Source: Bacteroidia bacterium
Lineage (GTDB): Bacteria; Bacteroidota; Bacteroidia; B-17B0; Aurantibacillaceae
NCBI GenBank assembly: GCA_018000995.1
Contig: JAGNIU010000020.1
Span: 1-56,154, forward strand
Length of the DNA: 56,154 nucleotides
Direction: 5' to 3'
This document shows positions 26,022-36,000 of this stretch, in pieces. The notes below the pieces were generated by a model. It saw only the letters and a program-made list of their open reading frames with translations. It was not told the DNA's origin and did not search any database. Numbering within the stretch: position 1 is the first letter of the stretch; every line of letters begins with the position of its first letter. The position numbers and the translations under genes are program-made.

Positions 26022-27221
26022 TTATTTTTTTGAGAAGGTTTTGATAGCCTCCACTATATCTTTTGCGATTTCCGCTTTAGATTTAAACTCAAAATTAACC
26101 AAATTATTGTGTTTATCAATAATGCTAACCGTGTTAAAATCGCTGCCAAACGCAGGGTTATTTTCGGAAGTTGTATTCACTACAATTAAATCGAGATTTT
26201 TCTTTTTAATTTTTTCTTTTCCGTACTCAATAGCGTTGGTGGTTTCTAATGCAAATCCCACTAATATTTGTTTGTTTTTTAATTTGCCTAATTCAGCCAG
26301 AATATCCTTTGTTTTTGTGAGTTCTAATTTTATTTCGGTTTCAGATTTCTTTATTTTGTCAACGCTTTGTTCCTTCGGTTTATAATCTGCCACAGCTGCC
26401 GAAAGTACTGCAATATCGGATTGTTTAAAAGCATCAACACAAGCATTAAACATTTCATCAGCGGTTTCAACTCTAATTACTTTTACTGAAGGGGTTTTTG
26501 GTTTATGTACTGAGGGACCAAGCACTAAAGTTACCTCTGCACCTTGATTACAAAATTCATCAGCCAATAAAACACCTGTTTTTCCGGAGCTACGATTACC
26601 AATAAAACGAACAGGATCTATTGCTTCGTAAGTTGGTCCGGCATTAACCAAAACTTTTTTTCCTGATAAAGGTAAATTGGCTGAGAAATATCTTTCAATA
26701 AACGCAACAATATTTTCCGGTTCTGCCATTCGTCCTTCGCCACTTAAACCACTGGCTAATTCACCACTTTCGGCGGGAATAATAATATTACCGTTTGTCT
26801 CGAGTGTTTTTAAATTTGTTTTGGTGGTGGGATGTTGATACATATCCAAATCCATAGCGGGTGCAATAAATACTTTTGAGCGCGCCGATAAATAACAGGC
26901 AGTAACAATATTATCGCAAACACCGGTTGTAAATTTAGCAAGTGAATTTGCTGTAGCCGGAGCAATTAAAATTAAATCGGCCCACTCGGCTAAATGCACG
27001 TGATTGTTCCATTCGTGAGTTGGTTTTTCAAAGAATTCGCTTACTACAGGGTTTTTACTAAGAACAGATAAAGTCTCGGGAGTTACGAATTGTGTTGCGG
27101 CAGGAGTCATTATCACTTTTACATCTGCACCGGCTTTAATAAATAAACGGACAAGGTGGGCGCATTTATAAGCTGCGATGCCGCCTGTAATTCCGAGTAA
27201 TATTTTTTTGTTGTGAAGCAC
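26022..27221 (-). CDS. coaBC: Bifunctional CoaBC (phosphopantothenoylcysteine decarboxylase / synthetase)
   Basis: About 399 residues. The N-terminal flavin-dependent CoaC half has LGITGGIAAYK, HVHLAEWADL, APATANSLAKFTTG and FIAPAMDLDMY. The CoaB half has VNAGPTYEAIDPVRFIGNRS, LSAAVADYKP and LVGFALETTN. It makes 4'-phosphopantetheine from phosphopantothenate and cysteine in coenzyme A synthesis. I prefer the GTG at 27221 (VLHNKKILLG); a TTG four codons upstream (27233) is also in frame. It lies in the bamD-rpoZ-coaBC-porD cluster. Confidence 0.95.
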   Translation of the reverse strand: MLHNKKILLGITGGIAAYKCAHLVRLFIKAGADVKVIMTPAATQFVTPETLSVLSKNPVVSEFFEKPTHEWNNHVHLAEWADLILIAPATANSLAKFTTGVCDNIVTACYLSARSKVFIAPAMDLDMYQHPTTKTNLKTLETNGNIIIPAESGELASGLSGEGRMAEPENIVAFIERYFSANLPLSGKKVLVNAGPTYEAIDPVRFIGNRSSGKTGVLLADEFCNQGAEVTLVLGPSVHKPKTPSVKVIRVETADEMFNACVDAFKQSDIAVLSAAVADYKPKEQSVDKIKKSETEIKLELTKTKDILAELGKLKNKQILVGFALETTNAIEYGKEKIKKKNLDLIVVNTTSENNPAFGSDFNTVSIIDKHNNLVNFEFKSKAEIAKDIVEAIKTFSKK

Positions 27222-27282
27222 TATAAAAAACAAAAGGCAGTAAGCTAATGCAAACTGCCTTTAATATTAATGACCGGTTAAA

Positions 27283-27609
27283 TTATTCAACAGTTTTAGT
27301 TGGGTTACGGTAATATACTTTTTCTTCTAAAAATTCCTGAACAGCAATTAAAGTTGGCTTAGGTAATTTTTCGTAGAATTTAGAAATTTCGATTTGCTCA
27401 CGATTTTCAAAAATCTCTTCTAAATTATCAGAGTGACTAGAAAACTCTTGCAACTTAGCCGATAACTCTTCTTTCATTTCAGTGCTAATTTGGTTAGCTC
27501 TTTTGCTCATGATCGATACTGCCTCATAAATATTACCTGTTTGATTATCAAACCTTCTAATATCACGAGTTACAGTACTTAATTCGGCGTTAGTTTTTTT
27601 AAAGTCCAT
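27283..27609 (-). CDS. rpoZ: RNA polymerase omega/Rpb6-like subunit
   Basis: 108 residues. TVTRDIRRFDNQTGNIYEAV and IMSKRANQISTEMKEELSAK match the Bacteroidota omega-like (Rpb6 family) protein, in which NIYEAVSIMSKRANQI is the core. It is encoded 4 bases after bamD, its normal place, and supports RNA polymerase assembly. A short C-terminal tail (KFYEKLPKPTLIAVQEFLEE) is typical for the phylum. Confidence 0.9.
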   Translation of the reverse strand: MDFKKTNAELSTVTRDIRRFDNQTGNIYEAVSIMSKRANQISTEMKEELSAKLQEFSSHSDNLEEIFENREQIEISKFYEKLPKPTLIAVQEFLEEKVYYRNPTKTVE

Positions 27610-27613
27610 TTTT

Positions 27614-28435
27614 TTATTTTTTAATTATACTTTCTTTAACCTGTAAACAGCTGGCATACAAACCCTCTGCTTTACTCAAATATTTACTTTTGGGGTACAA
27701 ATCTACGAATTTTAAGTAACTTTCAATAGCGCCATCTAATCTTTCTACCTTTTTAGAAGGAATACTCTTTAAAGCCATTAAATAGTAAGATTCAATAATA
27801 AGACAATACACTTCATCTACATATCTAGAATCGGGAAACTCCTTTATAAAACTCTGGGAACTCTTTATAACTGCCTTATAATCATTGAAGTAATCAGCAA
27901 GATTGAAGTATTGCTTTATTTGATCATAATCCTTGTGCTCCAGTTTATACCTCAATTTATCTACCAACTTATTACACGAATCAATACGTTCGCTTTCCGG
28001 GAATTCATCAACAAAGGCCTGAAACTCCTTAATTGCATTTTTAGTGTCGGTTTGATCGAGAGAATAAAACGGAGAATTGAGGTAATAGCAATAGGCATTC
28101 ATAAAATAACATTCTTCGGTATGCTTACTTGCAGGAAACTGTCGGGTGAAATTTTTGAAGTGATATTGCGACAATGAAAAATCGCCCATGTAATAATTAC
28201 AGTAACTGAAATAGTAATAGATTTCTTCTGCTTTTTCTGTTCCTTTAAAAATAGGGATTAACTCAGCATAAAGTTGTTCAGCCTTAATATAATTCTCCTT
28301 TTTGTAGTACTCATCAGCACGCTTCAATTTCAGATCGTAATCGGAGCTTTTAAGAAGTTTATTAAACCTATCGCAAGAGGTAATTAAAGTGAATGCGGTA
28401 ATAATTACCAGAGTATATTTCAGAGTGTTTTTCAA
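27614..28435 (-). CDS. bamD: Outer membrane assembly lipoprotein BamD
   Basis: 273 residues. Signal peptide with lipobox ITSC (Cys21), then DRFNKLLKSSDYDLKLKRAD and about five TPR-like helix pairs (for example EEIYYYFSYCNYYMGDFSLS and FVDEFPESERIDSCNKLVDK), as in YfiO/BamD. It is part of the BAM machine that inserts beta-barrels in the outer membrane. The start is TTG (28435); a TATTTTTG box 8 bases upstream supports this rare start and leaves little leader. First gene of the operon with rpoZ, coaBC and porD. Confidence 0.92.
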   Translation of the reverse strand: MKNTLKYTLVIITAFTLITSCDRFNKLLKSSDYDLKLKRADEYYKKENYIKAEQLYAELIPIFKGTEKAEEIYYYFSYCNYYMGDFSLSQYHFKNFTRQFPASKHTEECYFMNAYCYYLNSPFYSLDQTDTKNAIKEFQAFVDEFPESERIDSCNKLVDKLRYKLEHKDYDQIKQYFNLADYFNDYKAVIKSSQSFIKEFPDSRYVDEVYCLIIESYYLMALKSIPSKKVERLDGAIESYLKFVDLYPKSKYLSKAEGLYASCLQVKESIIKK

Positions 28436-28443
28436 ACGCTAGG

Positions 28444-28451
28444 CAAAAATA
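28444..28451 (-). promoter_or_regulatory. TAnnTTTG promoter box of bamD operon
   Basis: TATTTTTG on the minus strand, ending 8 bases before the TTG start of bamD. It probably drives bamD-rpoZ-coaBC-porD. No clear -33 element. Confidence 0.5.
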
Positions 28452-28475
28452 GTCATTTAGGTGCGACTATAAAAA

Positions 28476-28502
28476 GAAAAAGCCCGTTTAACGGGCTTTT
28501 TC
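28476..28502 (-). terminator. Intrinsic terminator
   Basis: GCCCGTT-T-AACGGGC stem inside A and T runs. It ends the T9SS cargo gene at 28526-29869 and insulates the bamD promoter immediately downstream. The palindromic A/T flanks mean it could also act on the other strand. Confidence 0.85.
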
Positions 28503-28525
28503 AATTATAAAAAAACTTAAATTAA

Positions 28526-29869
28526 TTAGTTTAGAATCAATTTAACGATTTTAGTTTTTTCGTTTACAGAGCTAATCTTAACAAAATAACTTCCGTTAGA
28601 TAATGTGCTTAAATCAGCAGTAAAATTAGCTTGGTTAGCTTTTGCAGAATAAACTGACTGACCTAACATATTTACAACTTCAATTGTGCTTTCTGAAGGT
28701 AAGTTAGCAATGTTAACTAAACCTGTTGAAGGATTAGGATAAACATTAACTGCTTCGATACCAGAGAAAGATTGGATACCTGCACAAGTTGATACAGTTT
28801 TAGAAAATGTAAAGTTATCAGCTAATTTAACACCTGAATCAGACATTTTTTGATAGTTAGCAGTTAAAGTACCATTGAAAGTACCTGCGCTAGTGTAAGT
28901 ATGGTTGATTGACGGGTTATTGTAAAAATTACCAGTAGCATCACCAAAATTCCAAACATAAACTGAATCCGGCATTAAACCTGAAGTTAAAAACGGTTTC
29001 CAGTGTCTGTAAAATTCGTTTTGGTTATACTGACGGTTGCTGAAAGGGAAAACCGGAGTAGTGTTATTAAAACCATAAGCTGTGTTAGTACAAAGTATGC
29101 TTGCTGTAGGAACGCCTGCAGAAGCTGAAGCTGTAAAACCAACACGTGGAGCAACTAAAAATTCATAATCAGTACCTGCACCAAAAGCACCGGTAGTAGT
29201 AATGAAAGATGCAGCGCTAGTAGCGTCAGGAGCAGCTCTTAAATAACCAAAGCCTTCACCATATTTAGAACCAACAACAGTAGTTGTAGATGCAGCAGTG
29301 TTTGCGTTATTAATCCAAACTCTAATTGCATCACCAGCAACAGTTGGAATACACTTATAAAGAACAGCGTAATCACCAGTAACAAACTTTGGTGCGATGA
29401 AATTACCACCTAAAAACGCCACAGTAGTTCCTGTAATAATAGAAGTAACAGAATCTAATGCCGGGAAAACTGGTAAACCAGAAACGACATTTGTCAAATA
29501 CATTCTTACTGTTACACTTGCACTTGGAGAAGTGTTAGATCTTGTTGCAACACATTCTAAACCTGTAATTGCTAAGTTAGGGTTCGAGTTAGTGAAACGA
29601 GAACCAAAGTGAGTAATAAAGTTAGTGTTCGGAGACGGGAAAGTGTAATACCCAACTGAAGCAGCATTTCTATAATAATGCTTGTTAAGGAAATACCATA
29701 AAGTATCTCCAGTTGTAATAGCAGATGTTTTAGCATCAATTGAATTAACTGGAGTTTCAACAACAGCTTGTCTTTTTAAAGGACCAGCAGGTTCAGCCAC
29801 TAAATTTGATTGAGCATTAATGCTGAAAGCAGCAAAAAAAGCCGAAATAGTAAGTAATTTTTTAATCAT
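28526..29869 (-). CDS. Secreted PKD-domain protein, T9SS cargo
   Basis: 447 residues from the ATG at 29869 (MIKKLLTISAFFAAFSINAQ, a clean signal peptide). An upstream in-frame start exists, but the signal peptide and a TACCTTTG box at 29894-29901 favour this one. The N-terminal half is a beta-rich region of no known family (ITHFGSRFTNSNPNLAITGL). A PKD-like domain follows (YVWNFGDATGNFYNNPSINH, YTSAGTFNGTL). The end is a canonical T9SS type A sorting domain (NVYPNPSTGLVNI, NMLGQSVYSA, LSNGSYFVKIS). Probable surface or secreted protein of unknown role. Confidence 0.85.
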   Translation of the reverse strand: MIKKLLTISAFFAAFSINAQSNLVAEPAGPLKRQAVVETPVNSIDAKTSAITTGDTLWYFLNKHYYRNAASVGYYTFPSPNTNFITHFGSRFTNSNPNLAITGLECVATRSNTSPSASVTVRMYLTNVVSGLPVFPALDSVTSIITGTTVAFLGGNFIAPKFVTGDYAVLYKCIPTVAGDAIRVWINNANTAASTTTVVGSKYGEGFGYLRAAPDATSAASFITTTGAFGAGTDYEFLVAPRVGFTASASAGVPTASILCTNTAYGFNNTTPVFPFSNRQYNQNEFYRHWKPFLTSGLMPDSVYVWNFGDATGNFYNNPSINHTYTSAGTFNGTLTANYQKMSDSGVKLADNFTFSKTVSTCAGIQSFSGIEAVNVYPNPSTGLVNIANLPSESTIEVVNMLGQSVYSAKANQANFTADLSTLSNGSYFVKISSVNEKTKIVKLILN

Positions 29870-29893
29870 GGTTGTATTTTTAAGGTTAAGTAA

Positions 29894-29901
29894 CAAAGGT
29901 A
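29894..29901 (-). promoter_or_regulatory. TAnnTTTG promoter box
   Basis: TACCTTTG on the minus strand, 24 bases before the ATG at 29869. Confidence 0.45.
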
Positions 29902-30037
29902 CTAAAAAATTGAGGGAAATATTACATTATTATTACATTCCTAAAAATTAACAAATACTGGGTAAAAACTAATTAATTAATAGGTTTTGGATGTGAAAAA
30001 ATTAAGTAAATAGCATCTTATTAAAGAGCTTAAACAT

Positions 30038-30045
30038 TAAATTTG
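30038..30045 (+). promoter_or_regulatory. TAnnTTTG promoter box of the giant SPOR protein gene
   Basis: TAAATTTG. Its terminal TTG (30043-30045) is the farthest-upstream possible start codon of the long reading frame. If the box is a promoter, that TTG is not transcribed and the ATG at 30091 is the start, with a leader of about 40 bases. Confidence 0.5.
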
Positions 30046-30090
30046 GCTAAATTTTTGTATCATAATCAATTATCCCTCCGTATAAGCGGT

Positions 30091-33000
30091 ATGCGCGTTT
30101 GGCCTTTAAATTTATTTGCCCTTCTTTTTGTATTTAATTTATTGACCATCAATGATTTAAAGTCACAACAATTTAAAAACGAGGAAGAACTACGGAAAGA
30201 AGCCGAACGCTTGTTTGAAGAGGATGAGTTTACAAAAGCCTATACGTTATACTCACAACTAGTTTCTAATTACCCAAAAGACCCGGAACTAAATTATCGT
30301 TTAGGCGTTTGTATGCTTTATTCGGAGGCTAATAAAAAGAAATGTTTCTCATATCTTAAAGTGGCAGTTAATAATCCAAAAGATGCTCCAAAGGATGCGA
30401 CCTTTTATTTAGGTAAGGCTTACCATGTCAATTACCAATTTGATGAGGCTCTAAAATATTATGAAGACTACAAAAAAATAGGCTCCGCTTCACAACAAAA
30501 ACGTTTACAAGTTGATAAAGAAATTGCTGCCTGTAAAAACGGCAAACGTTTATTAGCAACTATGTCGGAACTAGTTGTTATTAGTAAAAAACAACTTAAC
30601 GAAGCCGATTATTTCCGTAGTTACGATTTAACGAGCATTGGCGGGAAACTAATTGTGAAACCCGAAGATTTTAAAACCGGTTACGATAAACGCAAAAAGG
30701 AAAAATCTATCGTTTATATTCCGCGACTCGGTGATAAAGTTTATTTCTCGAGCTATGGCGATAATGGTGATAACGGTCGGGATATATACTACAAAACACG
30801 TTTATCGGATAATTCTTATTCTAAACCTGTAAAAATTCCGGGTATTAATACAGAGTTTGATGAAGATTATCCTTTCCTCCACCCCGATGGCAAAACACTT
30901 TACTTCAGCTCAAAAGGTTTTAACAGTATGGGCGGTTACGATATTTTTAAATCTACGTTTAACGAAGAAACAAATAGTTGGTCGATGCCCGTTAATATGG
31001 AATTCCCAATTAACTCTCCTGATGATGACTATTTATTTGTTACTGATGAAGAAGGGAAAATTGCTTATTTCTCAACCGGCCGTCAAAGTCCTCCCGGCAA
31101 AATCGATGTATTAAAAGTAAATACCGAACGTAAACCAATGAGCATTGCCGTGCTTAAAGGAACTGTTGTAAAAGAAAATGCATCTCAACGTTTAGATTCA
31201 AAGATTACCGTTAAGAATATGGATAACGGACAAGTGGTTGGAACTTATTTCGCGAAAGATAATGGTGATTATTATATGGAATTACCTAATGGCGGGAAAT
31301 TTATTTTTACTGTAGAAACGCCAAACCTTCCAACGCAATCTGATAAAGTGGTTTTACCAATGGCTACATCCTTATCACCATTTAAGCAATCTATTTCTTA
31401 CGATAACAAAATTTTAAAAATTCTGAATTACTTCGATTCGCCTCCTGATGATTTAAGTTACTTAAAATATCTTGAATTGATTGAGAAAAAAGCGAAGTTA
31501 GATGTGAATGAAAATGAAGTTAAAAATAATCCAACCATTGAGGCTGCTTCAACAAACACTACTAATGCTGTAACCACAACCAACCCAACTATTGTTTCTG
31601 ATAGTAATGCCGGCAACACAACAACAAATCCAAATACTACTGCAAATACCAATTCAGTTACGCCTACTAAATCGAATTTAAGTAACGACCAATTATTAAA
31701 CATTGCAAAAGAAGATGCGAAGGAAGCGACTGGAGATGCTCAGAAAATGAAACAAGACGCCTGGGACGCAACTGAAATTGGTGAAGCTAAAAAAATTGAA
31801 GCGGATAAATTACAAAAAGAAGCAACAGATGCTTTTAATATTGCAAATGCTATTACTGATGAAACACAAAAGAAAGATGCTTTAGAGAAAGCTACTGAAA
31901 TTAAAAATCAAGCCGACAATGCTACTAAACTTGCTGAGACTATAATTAATCTGGCTAAGAATTTACAAAGTGATGCCGATAACAAACAGAAAGAGGCTGA
32001 TTTGAATCAACAATACGCTACCGAATTAGAAAAAGTGTCGAAGAACAAAAATAATAAGGAGGCGCTGGCTAAATTAGACGGTCTGCAAAAACAAATTGAA
32101 GCCATCTCCACTCAAAAGAAACAATCGGATGAAGCTTATAGCAATATCAAATCTTCGTACGACCAAAAACAATCCGAAATTACTAAGGCTGAAGAAAAAT
32201 CAACAGCTATAAAAAATGAAATTATTGAAATTGGTAAAGAGATAGCAATTAATGAAACTGAAATCAATAACACCAAAGATAAATCCATTAAGAAAAACTT
32301 AGCCGGGCAGAATACCGAACTGAAAACCGACTTAGATAAAAAGAATCAGGAATTAGCAGCGAATGAAAAAACTATTTCAAAATTAAAAGACGAAGGCGCT
32401 TCCATTCAAAATCAAATGGATTTAGCTAATACTATTAAAACCACCGATTCTAAAACAGCAATTGCTGCAAATACTACAAATCCTAACACTAATACAACAA
32501 ACACAACTAACATTAATACAAACACAACTGCAACAACCGCACCGGTTAATTCTTTGTCACCTGAAAGTATTGCTGCTAAGTACAATGATAAATTACAACC
32601 CATTCAAAATACCAACGACAAAAACGAATATACAAAGGCGAATGCTATTTTAAATGATTACAATAAAGAGTTAAATGATTTAATTGCTTTAAACAGAGTT
32701 GATATTAAAGCCGCTGCTAATAATAATGAAAAACAAAAATTCATTAACGAAATAAGTAAGCTCGAAAAACAAAAAGGAATTAATGACGAAAAGATTTCCG
32801 CTAATAATTCCAGAATTCAACAATTGGAAGGCGGAACAGTTGCAGCCAATACCAACACAACAACAAATTCAGATGCTATTAACGCCAATACAACAGGCGC
32901 TAATAATACTTCAGGAAATAATATTAGCAATACTAACGCTGCCAACTCTACACCTTACACGCCTATCGATTTAACCTTTAACGGAGCAGATGATAACAAT

Positions 33001-36000
33001 AAATTAACTGCACTAAAAAATCAGGTAGACAATACAAATAACCCTGCTTTTGCTTTTAATGATTATAAAGATGCTAATTCAGTTAATCTTAAAAAGGATG
33101 CTGAGGCCAAATTACAAATAGCTAATACTACTAAGGGTGATTTATTAACGAGCATTACAAAAGCAGAAGAAAGTATAAAAAATAGCACAGGCACTCCACT
33201 AACCGCAGGACCATCAAAAGATAAATTAAATGAAGAAGGCGATGAGTTAAGCGGGAAAGCAAAAGATTTCCGTAACCAATCGCAAAACAAAAGCGGTGAT
33301 GAGAAAAAGAAATTACTGGATGACGCCAGAAATTTAGATGCTCAAGCCAATAAAAAATATTTAGAAGCGACTGATGTTACGAAGACTCAAAACAATAATG
33401 AGTTTACAGTAAACAATCAGAACATTGATAATTTAATTGCAACCGGTAAATCTGCATCGGAAGATGTTAATGAAGCTAAGAAGTTAAATACCGAAGCGGC
33501 AACAGCATTTAAACAGGCTACCGCTATACGAACTGAAGCAAACGGTTTAGGAAGTGATGCTGCCAAATTAGGAACTATTAGTAATGCAGAAGAAAAAGAA
33601 GCTGAAGCTTTAGCAAAACAAACTAAAGCGCTTGAATTATTAATGAAAGCAAATGCCGGTTTCGATTTAAAGAAAGTGGATGGCGCTGCACCTGATAACA
33701 GCATTGTATTGAATAACGTTAAACAACAAAACGAGAAATTCAATAAAGATAAAATGGATGCTTATATGGCCCTAAGCAAAGCCAATCAGAATGAATATAA
33801 AACTTTGAGTCCGAAAGTAAAAGCAAGTAATCCTGAAGCTGCTAAACTTAAAAAAGAAGCTGAAAGTTTAAATACACAAGCCTTATCATTAATAAGTAAA
33901 GCATTAACCGAATCTGACGCAGGCGCAAAACAAAATTTATTATTAGAAGCGAATAAAAAAGAAGTTGAAGCGCTAAGTACTTTAAATAAAGCAGAAGAAG
34001 CTTCTAAAAACACAACTATTGCTTCCAATAATACAGGCGGAAATACAACTGGCGACCCAATTAATAATACAACCGGAGGAAATGAAAATACCTCAGGAAA
34101 CAAAACTGGTAACAATGCAACAACGTCTAATACAACTGCAGTAGCGACCAACACACCTGAAACTAATACAACAGGAAATAATAATACAGAAAACAAAACC
34201 AATAACAATGCAACTACAACTAATACAACTGCTGTAGCTACCAACACGCCTCAAAACAATACAACAGGAAATAATAATACTGAAAACAATAATACTGTCG
34301 CTACTAACACAACAACTACTAATACTTCAGGAAATAACAATGTTGCTGTCACTACAACAACTAATGCTACAGAAAATAATACTGCAGGCAATAATAACAT
34401 CGTTACAACTAATACCGAAACTCCTGCTGTATCTACAACGCCTGATGAATTAAAAACAAAAATTGATAATATAAACACTGAAGCTGATGGTTTTGCAAGT
34501 GAAGCCTCTGCTCTACGTAAAGAAGCTGCTGATAAAACAGATCCAGAAAAAACAGAGTTAATTACTAAAGCGAAAGAATTAGAATCGAAAGCTATTACGA
34601 CGAAATTAAAAGCTTCTGATTTGCAAAAAGACTTAAACGAAGCGCAGTACAATAATTTAAATGAAGCAATTGCTAATTACGTTGAGAAAGCAAAAGCAAA
34701 GGGAGCACCTGAATTAGCAAATGCTGAAGAGTTAATCAATATGATTAACAATAATAAGAAACAAGCAAATGATATCCGTAACGAAGCAAACGGTAACAGT
34801 AATAACTCCGCTAAATTAGGAGGATTAAGTAATGCTGAAGAAAAAGAAGCAGAAATTCAATTACGTCAGTACGATGTAATAAACATGTTAAAACAATACG
34901 ATCAAACTTACGCAATCAAAACTCCGGTTATCACACCAACAACTAATACTGTAGCAAAAACAACTCCTACTACAACAACTAATAATAACACAGGCGGAAA
35001 TAATAATGTAGCAACTAACACTACAAATCCAAATACTAACACCGGTGGAAATAACAATGTAACTACTAACACTAATCCAAATAATAATACAGGAGGAAAT
35101 ACTACTAACCCAACCAATAATACTAATACAGGCGGGAATAATAATGTAGCAGGAAATAACACAACCAACCCGCGCAACAATACTAACACAGGCGGAAACA
35201 ATACAACCAACCCGAGAAATAATACTAATACCAACGCTAACAATAATACTGCTGCAAATAATAATACTCCAAACGTAAACGCTGTTCCATTTAAAGCAGC
35301 TGGCGTTGAAGTAAAAACGAATAACGCCTACTCTGCCAACACACCAATTCCTGTGGATGCAAAAATTCCTGCAGGATTAATTTTCCGAGTGCAGATTGGT
35401 GCATTTAAAGCACCTGTTCCAAATAATGCATTCGGTGGTTTAACGCCTGTAAACGGAGAAACAACGCCTAACGGTTACATCCGCTACACTGCAGGTAATT
35501 TTGATAAGTTTGAAGATGCGAATGCTGTTAAAAATGATTTACGCAATTTAGGATATCAAGATGCATTCGTAGTTGGTTTTTATGAAGGTCGCCGGATATC
35601 AATGAATGAAGCACTTACTATTTTGAAGAATGAAGGAAAAGAAGTTGATCTTACTCCAAACAAATCTGCAGGCATCACAGCTAATAATAATATTCCGAAG
35701 AATACAGTTGTAGCTCCTACAGTTAATGCAGGAAATGCCCCTGTTAATAACGAACCTGCTGTTGTGACAAGAGAATTAGAACAAATCAATGGTTTATTGT
35801 TTACTGTACAAATCGGGGTTTACTCGCGACAAGTTACACGCGGACAATTATATAATTTGAGTCCAATTTTTACAGAGAAATTACCAAGTGGTCTTTACCG
35901 TTATACTGCCGGTATTTATAATGTGAAAGATCATTTAAGTACAGACAGAGCAAGAGTTAATGGCATAGGTATTAAAGATGCTTTCTCTTCTGCTTATTAT

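Noticed and set aside
33417..35243. Several long minus-strand frames rich in Val, Leu and Phe opposite the giant protein gene
   Set aside because: They are the antisense reading of Asn/Thr/Ala/Lys-rich codons. They have no signal peptide logic, no promoter and no family features, and the plus-strand gene explains the region.
34117..35275. Repeated units in the Asn/Thr-rich region as a possible CRISPR array
   Set aside because: The repeats are in frame, degenerate, and lack unique spacers and any cas gene. They encode low-complexity protein.
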